Positions 1 to 8,235 are shown, numbered from the stretch's first letter. The stretch is DNA of 39,056 nucleotides from Bacteroidia bacterium (GCA_026391595.1 JAPLDY010000071.1:1-39056), one strand, 5' to 3'. The notes: generated by a model from the letters alone, not told the origin. A program made the numbers and translations.

Positions 1-527
1 TCACAAAGGAACTTCCACTTATCGGCATTGAACCGTCAGCAATACTTGGATTCAGGGATGAGTATCCGGAGCTTGCAGGAGCTGATCTGAATGAAGCGGC
101 AGAAAGTATTGCTTCAAATAGCTGGCTGATAGATGAATTCATTGTAAAAGAATACCACACCGGAAATATTGAACGTAGTCTGTTCGCAAGTTCAGAAGCT
201 GAAATACTTTTACATGCACACTGCCAGCAAAAGGCGATTGCCTCTTCATTGAGCACAATAGAAATGCTCTCCATACCACCCAATTTCAAAGTAAGGGAGA
301 TACCATCAGGGTGTTGTGGCATGGCAGGTTCATTCGGCTACGAGAAGGAACATTTTGAGCTTTCAAACAAGATCGGCGAGATGATCTTATTCCCGGAAAT
401 ACGGCAATCGGGAGTTGATGTAATTATTGCAGCACCGGGAACGAGCTGCAGGCATCATATAAAGGATGGGACCGGAAGAACAGCTTTGCATCCGGTCGAG
501 ATATTGTATAAAGCCCTTAAGAAATAG
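1..527 (+). CDS. FAD-binding/Fe-S oxidoreductase, C-terminal part (5' truncated by window)
   Basis: The frame is open from base 3 to the TAG at 525-527, so only the last ~174 residues of a larger protein are visible. They contain a cysteine-rich CCG domain: HAHCQQKA, then about 40 residues later PSGCCGMAGSFGYE, then GTSCRHHI and the tail GRTALHPVEILYKAL. This is the C-terminal electron-transfer domain of GlcF/GlpC-type iron-sulfur subunits. The closing GTSCRH...HPVE pattern is typical of large fused proteins that carry a GlcD-like FAD domain ahead of the ferredoxin and CCG domains (D-lactate or 2-hydroxyacid dehydrogenase type). The FAD domain is off the window, so the fusion and the substrate are inferences. 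The internal ATG at 264 is not the real start, because homology continues upstream to the edge. Confidence 0.8.
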   Translation, partial: TKELPLIGIEPSAILGFRDEYPELAGADLNEAAESIASNSWLIDEFIVKEYHTGNIERSLFASSEAEILLHAHCQQKAIASSLSTIEMLSIPPNFKVREIPSGCCGMAGSFGYEKEHFELSNKIGEMILFPEIRQSGVDVIIAAPGTSCRHHIKDGTGRTALHPVEILYKALKK

Positions 528-530
528 GTG

Positions 531-621
531 CAGCGGCACAATGGCACAGCGGCACAAAGACAAGAAATCCCCTCCCAGGAGGGGTCGGGGGTGGGTTGCT
601 AGGTACCCGGTGCTCGGTGCT
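531..621. repeat. Spacer with 8-mer array, GC-rich palindrome and 7-mer array
   Basis: Three elements fill this spacer. At 533-556 there are three 8-mers, GCGGCACA, ATGGCACA and GCGGCACA. At 569-584 there is a palindrome CCCCTC-CCAG-GAGGGG followed by G-rich sequence. At 608-621 there are two exact copies of CGGTGCT, and the second reaches into the stop codon of the minus-strand gene that ends at 620. The palindrome has no T-run, so it is not a classic terminator. Its resemblance to dispersed intergenic palindromes of other Bacteroidota genomes is from memory. Confidence 0.6.
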
Positions 622-1384
622 AGTTGATTGTAAAATCATCTGCGTCCAGATATGCGGGGAATTTTTTACGGAATGCCTTTAATTCATCAAGTGAAAGATC
701 TGAGGAGATTACAGATTCTTTATTCTTCCCTGCAGCGGCCATCACCTCTCCTTTAGGGCTGATTATCAGTGAATCGCCACTATACCTGATACCGGCACCA
801 TCGGTTCCGATGCGGTTAGCTCCGGCCACAAAACTAAGATTTTCCAGTGCCCTGGCTTTGAGAAGGGTAAGCCAGACATCGCGCCGGCTCTGAGGCCAGT
901 TGGCTGAATTTATCAGCAGGTCGTAATCATTTCTGTTCCTGCTCCATATCGGGAACCTGAGATCGTAACAGATGTTAGGGCATATCCTGAAACCCCTGAA
1001 TTTTAAAACCACCCTCTTCCCGCCTGAAGTAAAATTGCTTTCAACATTATTCATTCTGAAAAGGTGGCGCTTGTCGTAATTCCATGATTTCTTGTCAGGA
1101 GAAACGAATACCCACCTGTTGAAATAATTATTCCCCACCTTTATAATATAGCTTCCGCAGATGCCCGAGTTCGTCTTCTCAGATATATGGATCATCCAGT
1201 CGAATGTTTCACTGCACGGAGGCTCGCTCTGGCTATCCGAGTTGGCAGTGAAACCGGTAGAGAACATTTCCGGCAGGATAATGATATCGGAATTGACATG
1301 TTGTAATAAAATCTGCTCATATTTCCGAAAGTTGAGGGACTTGTTTTCCCACCTGACATCACATTGTACGATTGATACTTTCAT
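620..1384 (-). CDS. yafV: Omega-amidase, nitrilase superfamily (YafV/Nit2 type)
   Basis: Hydrolyses the amide of alpha-ketoglutaramate or alpha-ketosuccinamate to the 2-oxoacid and ammonia; cytoplasmic metabolite clean-up after glutamine transamination. The nitrilase triad is visible, counting from the chosen start: E39 in LPEMFSTGF, K105 in YDKRHLF and C139 in NICYDLRFPIWSRN. The stretch NICYDLRFPIWSRN, the later NWPQSR and the ending KFPAYLDADDF closely follow Escherichia coli YafV. Length is 254 aa, normal for the family. I start at 1384 (MKVSIVQCDV) because the family begins with this beta strand; the ATG 27 bases upstream adds an unmatched MPCLQKSLT. It reads away from a strong hairpin at 1420-1458 and is probably its own transcription unit. 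Confidence 0.9.
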   Translation of the reverse strand: MKVSIVQCDVRWENKSLNFRKYEQILLQHVNSDIIILPEMFSTGFTANSDSQSEPPCSETFDWMIHISEKTNSGICGSYIIKVGNNYFNRWVFVSPDKKSWNYDKRHLFRMNNVESNFTSGGKRVVLKFRGFRICPNICYDLRFPIWSRNRNDYDLLINSANWPQSRRDVWLTLLKARALENLSFVAGANRIGTDGAGIRYSGDSLIISPKGEVMAAAGKNKESVISSDLSLDELKAFRKKFPAYLDADDFTIN

Positions 1385-1419
1385 AGTCAACGATTTTTGT
1401 AAACAGGGCATATACTGAT

Positions 1420-1458
1420 AAAGAAAGTACAGGTAATCTTCTTACCTGTACTTTCTTT
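1420..1458 (-). terminator. 17-bp hairpin, terminator of the gene at 1482-2639
   Basis: A perfect 17-bp stem joins 1420-1436 (AAAGAAAGTACAGGTAA) to 1442-1458, with the 5-base loop TCTTC. The arms end in A- and T-rich tracts on both sides, so it could work in either direction. It lies just downstream of the stop codon of the minus-strand gene ending at 1482 and upstream of yafV, which fits termination of the former. Confidence 0.75.
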
Positions 1459-1481
1459 TAATCCGGAATATCTGTAAAAGT

Positions 1482-2639
1482 TTATTTTTTTGCTTCAGTA
1501 GCAGTATAGTAGTCGCCGAATACTCCCTCTATAAGAGGTTTATAATAAAGCCAGAAGAATCTTCTTGTATCATCCTGCTTTTTTGAATAGAGAAAACCTT
1601 TCAATTTATCCACTCCCATGAACCGGCTTGTCCAGTAGGGAATATTTAAATGGCAAAAATCGCCAGAGAAGTAGTAGGTTCTTTGAGCAGCCGGATCCAT
1701 GATCACTGCAGGGAACTCATTTGTCAGCCCGTATGCTGCAAGCATTGTATCTGCTTCTGGAGTAGTTGCAATCCTGAATTTTGAGATGACCGTATTTTGC
1801 ATAGGGTCGATAATATCGAACCATTGGTCGAAAGTGACTGATTCTGCAATCCCCCATTTTGCACAATATGCTGAGTCGGTGACAATTACAGGAAGAGCTT
1901 TAGTAAGAAAGGATCCTTCCTCCATAACCATTATAGCCTTATCCTTGAGAAAAACTACTCCGGGTTTTGTAAAGATCCATGGTTTCTTATATTGTTTCCT
2001 GTACATTGCTGTCATCCAAATAGGGAAATCCTTTTTGGTTGTATCGAGTGTGGTGAAGTATTTACCTGTCCATCCTGACCAGGTGATACCCAGCCTTTTT
2101 TGTATTGTAAAAGATTCATATTCACCGGTAGGCCAGTCAAATGTATTGTATTCAAGGACCACGAGCTTATTCCGGTCTTTCATTTCCTTGATAAGGTTAT
2201 TATCCATACCATTAAGAGCGCCTTCCAGCTTCCTTGAACGTCTGGGAGGATTTAATGCAGGGAACAGGTCGCTGAAGAGTACTCCGTAAGTGTCGGTAAC
2301 ATAAATTGCATCTTTTGATTCTGGTAGTTCCCGGAGGGCTTCCGTCATGTTATAACGGATATTATTATATTGTTTTAGTTTAAGGGGTTTTGTAAGGTGG
2401 ATCCCATAATAATCCTTAAGGGAAAAACTGCTTTTCTTCTCTTTACTTACATATCTGTTATTCGTCATAATCCAGTAAAAAGACTTGTGCTTTTCGCGTT
2501 CAAGATTTGGGACAGTCTTGTCGACTACAACTATTCCAATAGGCTTTTTGGCCTGGAAAGTCCAGCGCAGGAGGTTGATTACCGGCAGGGCAATCAATAC
2601 CGCCAGAATAATTACTACAATTAGCAGAGCTTTTTTCAT
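1482..2639 (-). CDS. Membrane-anchored protein of unknown function
   Basis: I do not recognise this 385-aa protein. Residues 1-27 form one hydrophobic N-terminal segment after MKK, either an uncleaved signal anchor or a signal peptide without a lipobox. The remaining ~355 residues are soluble and rich in aromatic residues (for example SFYWIMTN, YYFSGDFCHLN, RRFFWLYYKP), consistent with a periplasmic domain. A stretch near residues 108-165 (KDAIYVTDTYGV ... NKLVVLEYNTF) has the alternating pattern of an alpha/beta fold, perhaps of the class I glutamine-amidotransferase-like type, but I see no catalytic Cys-His pair, so this is only a guess. It is followed by a strong terminator and separated from ggt by 153 AT-rich bases, so it is probably transcribed alone. 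Confidence 0.75.
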   Translation of the reverse strand: MKKALLIVVIILAVLIALPVINLLRWTFQAKKPIGIVVVDKTVPNLEREKHKSFYWIMTNNRYVSKEKKSSFSLKDYYGIHLTKPLKLKQYNNIRYNMTEALRELPESKDAIYVTDTYGVLFSDLFPALNPPRRSRKLEGALNGMDNNLIKEMKDRNKLVVLEYNTFDWPTGEYESFTIQKRLGITWSGWTGKYFTTLDTTKKDFPIWMTAMYRKQYKKPWIFTKPGVVFLKDKAIMVMEEGSFLTKALPVIVTDSAYCAKWGIAESVTFDQWFDIIDPMQNTVISKFRIATTPEADTMLAAYGLTNEFPAVIMDPAAQRTYYFSGDFCHLNIPYWTSRFMGVDKLKGFLYSKKQDDTRRFFWLYYKPLIEGVFGDYYTATEAKK

Positions 2640-2792
2640 AACTGAATTAATATCTGGAACTATTCAAATACAATAAACTACTTTAAAAATTACCTTATTT
2701 ACTCAAATTTAATTGTTAAAAGTATTAATTTATTTTTTGTAATGAAAATAAAATCGAAGCAATTTAGTAAAAATATTCAACATAAAAAACTC

Positions 2793-4499
2793 TCAGTATC
2801 CACATGCTGAGTTATTACCTCTCCTGTCTGCTACACCAGCTATGCTGCCGCCGTCAATAATCATTATTGCATTTACCCTTCCTATATCACCGTACTGAAC
2901 GAGCTTATGACCCATCTGAATCAACTTATCAACAGTTAATGAATCAAGTGCAGAAGGTTCGAAGCAGAGCAAGTCAGGAAGCCATTGATGGTGAAACCTG
3001 CCAGTGTCGACAGCCTGACGCAGATCCATATCAAAATCCAAAACATTGATAATTACCTGCAGTACAGCGGTTGGAATCATACCTGAGCCTGGTGATCCGA
3101 CTGTCATGAAAAGTTTTCCATCTTTTTCAACAATGGTTGGAGTCATTGAGCTCAGCATTCTCTTTCCCGGCTGAATGACATTAGCTTCGCTGGCAACAAG
3201 GCCTGACATATTCGGTGTGCCCGGTTTTACAGAGAAATCATCCATTTCGTTATTCAGTACAAATCCTGCGCCATCTACGACTATCTTGCTTCCGAACCAT
3301 CCGTTGAGTGTGGTAGTCGCTGAAACTGCATTTCCATCCTTATCGACCACAGAATAATGGGTCGTTTCGCTGCTCTCATTTCCGAAAGGATTTCCAGCAC
3401 CTGTTTCAGATGACAATGATGCTCTGTTTTCATTGAAATCAGAGAACCTTTGTTTCAGATACTGCCGGTCGATTAGACTTTTAACATCAACTTTGATAAA
3501 ATCCTGATCGGCTGAATATTCAGACCTGTCGGCAAATGCTCTTCTCTCCGCCTCAACCATCAGATGGACGCTCCTGACAGTGTGAAATCCAAATTCCCGG
3601 ACAGGATATGGCTCAACCATTCCAAGTACCTGGGAGACGATTATTCCACCACCGGAAGGCGGGGGAGCAGTAATGATCCTGAAGCCCCTGTAATCGGTAC
3701 AAACAGGGGTGCGAAACTGCGCCCGGTAATCCCTAAGGTCCTGCTCTGAGATTATGCCATTTCCCCTCTTCATTTCAGCGAGCATTAATTCTGCAGTCTT
3801 TCCTGTATAAAAACCGTCACGTCCATAGTCCCTGATCCGCTCGAGAGTCTTGGCAAGATCAGTCTGAATAAGGGTATCACCCTCATTCCATTCAGTATCT
3901 TTAACGAAAGCAGGCTTGTTTTTATTTTTCCTAATGAATCTATCCTTGTAAATGTTGAGTGATTTTGCCTGATCTTTTTTGACAGGAAAGCCATTCCTGG
4001 CAAGGTCGACGGCAGGTTGAATAACCTGTCCGAATTTCAGTTTTCCATATTTTGAATGAACTCTTATCATCCCGTCCACAGTTCCCGGAACGCCGGATGC
4101 CAATTGAGTTTCAGTGCTCATTCCTTCTATCACATTGCCTGCTGAGTCCAGAAACATATCCCTGCTGGCACTCAGTGGTGCTTTTTCGCGGTAATCAATA
4201 AAATCAAATTTTCCGCCAGAGGTTCTAATCAGCATAAATCCACCACCGCCTATATTTCCAGCTTCGGGATGGCAGACAGCAAGGGCAAATTCTGTTGCGA
4301 CAGCTGCATCAATGGCGTTTCCGCCTATTTTCAATATCTCCACACCGATCCTGGAGCTCTCAGGATGGAAAGAAACAACTACTCCATGGTCAGCAAGAAT
4401 GCTATATCCCTTGACAACCGGCAGATCTTTCGATCCTGGCCGGTCTGAGCAACCGAAGATAACCGCCGCAAAAGCTAGAATAATAAAGACCCTTTTCAT
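2793..4499 (-). CDS. ggt: Gamma-glutamyltransferase, lipoprotein form
   Basis: Transfers or hydrolyses gamma-glutamyl groups of glutathione and related peptides at the cell envelope, in an Ntn-hydrolase that cleaves itself into large and small subunits. The autoprocessing site and nucleophile are clear: T379 in SSETTHYSVVDKDGNAVS, followed by LNGWFG and NNEMDDFSVKPG. R104 in IDYREKAP matches the glutamate-binding arginine, and VGSPGSGMIPT is the oxyanion region. The N-terminus is a lipoprotein signal, MKRVFIILAFAAVIFGC, with the lipobox cysteine at 17. E. coli GGT is a soluble periplasmic enzyme, so this form is expected to be tethered to a membrane. Length 568 aa is normal. A minus-strand TAAATTTG at 4526-4533 may be its promoter. 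Confidence 0.93.
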   Translation of the reverse strand: MKRVFIILAFAAVIFGCSDRPGSKDLPVVKGYSILADHGVVVSFHPESSRIGVEILKIGGNAIDAAVATEFALAVCHPEAGNIGGGGFMLIRTSGGKFDFIDYREKAPLSASRDMFLDSAGNVIEGMSTETQLASGVPGTVDGMIRVHSKYGKLKFGQVIQPAVDLARNGFPVKKDQAKSLNIYKDRFIRKNKNKPAFVKDTEWNEGDTLIQTDLAKTLERIRDYGRDGFYTGKTAELMLAEMKRGNGIISEQDLRDYRAQFRTPVCTDYRGFRIITAPPPSGGGIIVSQVLGMVEPYPVREFGFHTVRSVHLMVEAERRAFADRSEYSADQDFIKVDVKSLIDRQYLKQRFSDFNENRASLSSETGAGNPFGNESSETTHYSVVDKDGNAVSATTTLNGWFGSKIVVDGAGFVLNNEMDDFSVKPGTPNMSGLVASEANVIQPGKRMLSSMTPTIVEKDGKLFMTVGSPGSGMIPTAVLQVIINVLDFDMDLRQAVDTGRFHHQWLPDLLCFEPSALDSLTVDKLIQMGHKLVQYGDIGRVNAIMIIDGGSIAGVADRRGNNSACGY

Positions 4500-4525
4500 T
4501 TACAGATTTTCTATGATTATGACTT

Positions 4526-4533
4526 CAAATTTA
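4526..4533 (-). promoter_or_regulatory. Candidate -7 element for ggt
   Basis: The minus strand reads TAAATTTG, a full match to the Bacteroidota -7 consensus TAnnTTTG, 26 bases upstream of the ggt start codon. No convincing -33 TTG lies at the right distance, so the call rests on the -7 match and its position. Confidence 0.45.
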
Positions 4534-4642
4534 TAAAAATTGGTGCATACTATCCCGTTTTAATTCTTATTATACAATGGTGCCTGTATATAAATCTGAA
4601 AGAGAAAGGTAATTTTAATTACTTTTACGTAAACAATAAATT

Positions 4643-5935
4643 ATGCTGGCAAATCAACCGCTTGCTGACAGATTAAGGCCAAAAAGCCTTGATGATTTTT
4701 GCGGACAGGAGCATCTTGTAGGCAAGGATGCTGTATTAAGAAGGGTTATTGAATCCGGCAATATTCCTTCATTTATTTTATGGGGACCTCCGGGTGTCGG
4801 AAAGACGACCCTGGCATGGATCATTTCCAATACTCTCAAGCGTCCATTCTTTCATCTCAGTGCGGTCCATTCCGGGGTTAAAGATGTGAGGGAAACCATT
4901 GAAAAGGCAAAGAAACTGCAATTCTTCAATCAGCCCAGCCCTGTTCTTTTCATTGATGAGATACACCGCTTCAACAAATCGCAGCAGGATTCACTTCTTA
5001 GCGCAGTCGAACAGGGGACTATAACCCTCATAGGTGCAACTACCGAAAACCCGTCATTTGAAGTCATATCTCCGCTCCTCTCCCGCTGTCAGGTCTATAC
5101 AATGAATCCGCTGAATGAGGAACAGCTTCTTGAATTGCTGACCAAGGCTTTAAAAAAAGATACTTACCTGGCTGCCTATAACATTGAAATTGAAGAACAT
5201 GAGGCTCTTATACGCATTTCAGGCGGAGATGCCAGAAAGTTATATAATGCACTTGAGCTTGTAGTCGCATCTGAAGCCGATGTGGCTGCGGACGATAAAA
5301 TAATAATAAACAACGAGAAAGTCCTGACTATAGTCCAGAAAAACCTGGCATTATACGACAAGAATGGAGAGCAGCATTATGACATAATCTCAGCATTTAT
5401 AAAGTCACTCCGGGGCAGTGATCCAAATGCTGCAGTTTACTGGCTGGCAAGGATGGTTGAAGGAGGAGAAGATCCAAAATTTATAGCAAGAAGGATGGTT
5501 ATACTTGCTGCAGAGGATATAGGGCTGGCCAATCCGAATGCGATACTGATGGCGCAAACCTGTTTTGAGGCTGTGAATGTGATCGGATGGCCAGAGTCGA
5601 GGATAATACTCTCTGAAGCAGCCGTTTACCTGGCGACTTCGCCAAAGAGCAATGCATCCTATATGGCAATTGAAAATGCCCTTGGTACAGTAGGTGAAAA
5701 GGGAGATCTTCCGGTTCCTCTTCATCTGAGGAATGCTCCCACAAAACTTATGAAGGATCTCGGCTATCATAAGGATTACAAATACGCACACAGCTTTGAA
5801 GGGAATTTTGTTGTTGAGAATTACTTACCGGAAGAAATAAAAGGAACACTGTTTTACGAACCGGGTAACAGTCCGAAGGAAGAGGAGATCAGAAAAAGAC
5901 TGAAAGGTCTGTGGAAAGACATTTATGATTATTAA
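4643..5935 (+). CDS. rarA: Replication-associated recombination protein A, AAA+ ATPase
   Basis: RarA (MgsA) is a clamp-loader-like AAA+ ATPase that acts at stalled replication forks. The protein begins with the family signature [20 protein letters not shown]. Walker A is [10 protein letters not shown] (47-56), Walker [10 protein letters not shown] (103-111), and sensor 1 lies in the [18 protein letters not shown] stretch, where SR supplies the arginine finger. The C-terminal part (AEDIGLANP, then [12 protein letters not shown]) is the MgsA tetramerisation domain. Length is 430 aa, as usual. The gene is divergent from ggt and probably monocistronic, with a hairpin and repeat array downstream. 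A weak TACTTTTA lies about 15 bases before the ATG. Confidence 0.95.
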   Translation: MLANQPLADRLRPKSLDDFCGQEHLVGKDAVLRRVIESGNIPSFILWGPPGVGKTTLAWIISNTLKRPFFHLSAVHSGVKDVRETIEKAKKLQFFNQPSPVLFIDEIHRFNKSQQDSLLSAVEQGTITLIGATTENPSFEVISPLLSRCQVYTMNPLNEEQLLELLTKALKKDTYLAAYNIEIEEHEALIRISGGDARKLYNALELVVASEADVAADDKIIINNEKVLTIVQKNLALYDKNGEQHYDIISAFIKSLRGSDPNAAVYWLARMVEGGEDPKFIARRMVILAAEDIGLANPNAILMAQTCFEAVNVIGWPESRIILSEAAVYLATSPKSNASYMAIENALGTVGEKGDLPVPLHLRNAPTKLMKDLGYHKDYKYAHSFEGNFVVENYLPEEIKGTLFYEPGNSPKEEEIRKRLKGLWKDIYDY

Positions 5936-5977
5936 TAAATGATTTTCTCTCTATAGCTCTGGGCTTCTCCTGATTTC

Positions 5978-6048
5978 CTCTGTGTAAGTTTTTCTTATCA
6001 AGAACTTACACAGAGTTACACAGAGGACCACAGAGTTGCACAGAGTTA
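5978..6048. repeat. 13-bp hairpin running into a 10-mer tandem array
   Basis: CTCTGTGTAAGTT at 5978-5990 pairs perfectly with 6003-6015 across a 12-base loop. The right arm is also the first unit of four tandem decamers starting CACAGAG at 6009, 6019, 6029 and 6039, an exact 10-base period. The hairpin could stop transcription from rarA, but there is no T-run directly after it. The array ends about 60 bases before kdsA. Confidence 0.7.
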
Positions 6049-6108
6049 ATTTTTACTATGGTCCGATATTTGACTAAAAAGAAAATATTTATTTAACTTT
6101 ACATTTGA

Positions 6109-6942
6109 ATGAACCGAAATCTGAAAGATATCCCCGGAATAAAGTATGGAGAGACTGATAATTTTCTTCTGATCGCAGGACCCTGCGTTGTGGAAGGTGA
6201 GGAAATTGTCTTTCAGATTGCCGAACATCTTTTAAAACTTTCGGAGAAATACAGACTGCCCTACGTTTTCAAAGCGTCATACAGAAAAGCTAACAGGTCG
6301 AAAATTGATTCTTTTGCAGGGATCGGAGATGAAAAAGCGCTCAGGATTCTTGCAGAGGTGAAGAAGAGATTTTCCATTCCTGTTATAACCGATATTCATA
6401 ATCCTGACGAAGCAGCTGTTGCTGCACAATATGTTGATATTCTGCAGATACCAGCATTTCTGTGCAGGCAGACCGACCTTCTGGTTGCTGCTGCAAAAAC
6501 CGGAAAATGGATAAATATAAAGAAGGGCCAGTTCCTGTCGGGAGCATCTATGAAGTATGCAATTGACAAGGTAAGGGATTCTGGCAATGAAAAAATAATG
6601 GTTACAGACCGGGGAAATATGTTTGGCTACCAGGATATAGTTGTTGATTTCAGAAACATACCGGCAATGCAGAAATCTGATGTCCCGGTAATAATGGATA
6701 TAACCCATTCCCTTCAGCAGCCAAACCAGGAAGCAGGTGTTTCTGGAGGCAATCCGGAGATGATCGAAACTATAGGCAAAGCTGCCATAAGCGTTGGTGC
6801 CGATGGTATTTTCATTGAGACTCATCCCGATCCGGCAAATGCAAAATCAGATGGTGCCAACATGCTGAACCTATCAGGGATGGACGCTCTTTTAAACAAG
6901 CTCGTTGCAATAAGAAAAACGATAAATTCATTTAACAATTAA
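6109..6942 (+). CDS. kdsA: 3-deoxy-8-phosphooctulonate (KDO-8-P) synthase, metal-dependent class
   Basis: Condenses phosphoenolpyruvate with arabinose 5-phosphate to KDO 8-phosphate, for the inner core of lipopolysaccharide. Signatures seen: IAGPCVVEGEE (22-32), FKASYRKANRSK, IPAFLCRQTDLL, KKGQFLSGASMKYA and DITHSLQQPN. C26 in AGPC, the histidine in DITHS, the glutamate in IETHPDP and the aspartate in AKSDGAN reproduce the Cys-His-Glu-Asp metal site of Aquifex aeolicus KdsA. The metal-independent E. coli type has Asn instead of that Cys. Length 277 aa is usual. The ATG at 6109 is the only in-frame start before the first motif. The next gene starts 15 bases downstream, so co-transcription is possible. 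Confidence 0.95.
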   Translation: MNRNLKDIPGIKYGETDNFLLIAGPCVVEGEEIVFQIAEHLLKLSEKYRLPYVFKASYRKANRSKIDSFAGIGDEKALRILAEVKKRFSIPVITDIHNPDEAAVAAQYVDILQIPAFLCRQTDLLVAAAKTGKWINIKKGQFLSGASMKYAIDKVRDSGNEKIMVTDRGNMFGYQDIVVDFRNIPAMQKSDVPVIMDITHSLQQPNQEAGVSGGNPEMIETIGKAAISVGADGIFIETHPDPANAKSDGANMLNLSGMDALLNKLVAIRKTINSFNN

Positions 6943-6957
6943 ATCTTAAAAAAAATT

Positions 6958-7659
6958 ATGAAAAAGTTAATCTTCATTTTAACCGGACTAATTGCAGTAT
7001 CAGTTATTAACGCGCAATCGCTCGAAGAAATCGTAAAAAAACATTCAATAGCGATGAAGACTGATCAACTGGCTAATGTAAAGACTATAAAAGTCACCGC
7101 TAAAATTTCGGCTATGGGAATGGATATGCCTATGACGATATATATGAAAAATCCCAATAAAGTTAAGACTGTTACAAATATCAACGGACAGGAAATGGTT
7201 TCAGTTTTTGATGGGGAGAAAGGCTATATGCTGAGCCCTATGACTGGAACAGAACCGGTCGAGCTTACCGGTGCACAGCTGAAACAGGTCCAGGAAAACA
7301 ATGCTTTCCAAAATAGTTTACTGGAAAATTTCAAGAATGGCAAGCTGACTCTTGAGGGTGATGACAATGTCAACGGGAAACCGGCATTTAAACTGAAAGC
7401 AGATATTGAAGGAGGCACTCCTGTATATATGAGTATCGATAAGGATTCCTACCTACTTGTTAAGACTTCCATGAAAGTTGACCAGATGGGGCAAATAATG
7501 GATGTTGATTATATCATTAGTGATTATATTGATAATCAGGGTGTAGTTATGGCAAAGAAAACTACTATAAGCAGCGGCGGTATGGAGATGGCTGTTATGA
7601 CAAACGATAACATAGAGGTAAACCTGCCTATGGAGGATAGTGTGTTTAAGTTGAAATAA
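6958..7659 (+). CDS. Secreted protein with LolA/LolB-like fold
   Basis: This 233-aa protein has a classic signal peptide, MKKLIFILTGLIAVSVINAQ, with cleavage likely near A19 or Q20. The mature part resembles the outer-membrane-lipoprotein-sorting (LolA-like) superfamily: KTIKVTAKISAMGMDMPMT, NKVKTVTNINGQEMVSVFDG, GYMLSPMTG and a later DSYLLVKTSMKVDQMGQIMDVDY, a string of beta strands forming an open barrel. Such proteins hold lipids or lipoproteins in the periplasm; the real ligand cannot be read from the sequence. The many Met-Gly-Met runs are notable. It lies 15 bases after kdsA, so a lipid or envelope role would fit, but no partner such as LolCDE is nearby. Confidence 0.75.
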   Translation: MKKLIFILTGLIAVSVINAQSLEEIVKKHSIAMKTDQLANVKTIKVTAKISAMGMDMPMTIYMKNPNKVKTVTNINGQEMVSVFDGEKGYMLSPMTGTEPVELTGAQLKQVQENNAFQNSLLENFKNGKLTLEGDDNVNGKPAFKLKADIEGGTPVYMSIDKDSYLLVKTSMKVDQMGQIMDVDYIISDYIDNQGVVMAKKTTISSGGMEMAVMTNDNIEVNLPMEDSVFKLK

Positions 7660-7790
7660 TCCCAATATGAAACACCCCCGGCTCTCACTGACGGTCCAGT
7701 GGCTCTTACACTTCTGTCAGGATCTTTGATTCGGTCAGTGCAGGCCATAAGGGGGGTTAAACCCCAGTAAGAAAGGGAATTGTAAATAAC
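7660..7790. other. Spacer between the LolA-like gene and the rnpB terminator
   Basis: No gene is apparent. CACTGAC at 7686-7692 and GTCAGTG at 7734-7740 form a 7-bp inverted repeat, and CACTG/CAGTG at 7686-7702 make a smaller nested one. A run GGGGTTAAACCCC lies near 7755-7767. The region is richer in G and C than its flanks and may be a decayed dispersed repeat. I cannot identify it. Confidence 0.35.
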
Positions 7791-7792
7791 AA

Positions 7793-7818
7793 CAGGGACG
7801 CAATGATTTGCGTCCCTG
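7793..7818 (-). terminator. Terminator hairpin downstream of rnpB
   Basis: CAGGGACGCAA at 7793-7803 pairs perfectly with TTGCGTCCCTG at 7808-7818 around a 4-base loop. AT-rich flanks (AATAAC on one side, GTTATTT on the other) extend the pairing. Read on the minus strand it follows the 3' end of RNase P RNA by less than 15 bases. It could also stop plus-strand transcription from kdsA and its neighbour. Confidence 0.75.
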
Positions 7819-7825
7819 TGTTATT

Positions 7826-8185
7826 TGCAGCCTGCCTGTAAGCCGGGTTCTGTCGGATTCCATCATTTATCTTGTCACGCCATTGCTGGCGTGATCATAC
7901 GACCTACCCCCCGGCATCGGACGAGCAGCCCTAAAAGCCGGTATACATGGTCTTTCAACCCATCAGGCGTACGGCTTCCGGTGTCGCCGCCGGAACCGGT
8001 GAGCTCTTACCTCACCTTTTCACCCTTACCCCCTGACCGAAGCTGAAGGGGCGGTAATTCTCTGTTACACTGCTATATCCTCGCGGATATCTTCCAGTTA
8101 GGAAGCATGGCGCTCTCTGTTGCCCGGACTTTCCTTCCCCCTCTTCGACTATGCTCAGAGGGAGACGATGGAACAGCCTGCTGCA
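7826..8185 (-). ncRNA. rnpB: RNase P RNA (catalytic RNA of tRNA 5' processing)
   Basis: Read on the minus strand, the segment has the universal bacterial RNase P core. Near the 5' end, AAGGAAAGTCCGGGCAACAG (around 8110-8130) is conserved region I and the 5' half of helix P4. In the middle, GGGTGAAAAGGTGAGGTAAG followed by AGCTCACCG matches the P8/P9 region. At the 3' end, CGACAGAACCCGGCTTAC (around 7835-7852) is conserved region V and the other half of P4. The ~360-base length fits type A RNase P RNA. The ends are estimated: the 5' end from the TACCTTTG element at 8189-8196, the 3' end from the terminator hairpin. Open reading frames crossing it are spurious. Confidence 0.95.
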
Positions 8186-8188
8186 CGG

Positions 8189-8196
8189 CAAAGGTA
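8189..8196 (-). promoter_or_regulatory. -7 promoter element of rnpB
   Basis: The minus strand reads TACCTTTG, a perfect TAnnTTTG. It lies a few bases upstream of the expected 5' end of RNase P RNA, which is the right distance for a start about 7 bases downstream. Because the RNA end is constrained by structure, this is one of the better supported promoters in the window. Confidence 0.65.
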
Positions 8197-8235
8197 TGAA
8201 ATTTCAATAAAAAGAAGGTTAGTGGTTTAATTTGA

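Noticed and set aside
1699-2289. 196-aa plus-strand open frame opposite the unknown membrane-anchored protein
   Set aside because: The minus-strand frame is longer, has a signal anchor and a terminator; the plus-strand frame has neither a promoter nor family features.
5405-5791. 128-aa minus-strand open frame opposite rarA
   Set aside because: rarA is unambiguous and continuous here; the opposite frame is a codon-use shadow.
6100-6107. Perfect TAnnTTTG (TACATTTG) one base before the kdsA ATG as its promoter
   Set aside because: Transcription would start inside the coding region, no later in-frame start exists before the first motif, and no -33 element is at the right distance. The match is probably chance in AT-rich sequence.
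6277-6825. 182-aa open frame on the minus strand opposite kdsA
   Set aside because: It is the antisense shadow of a clear kdsA gene and its translation has no recognisable motif.
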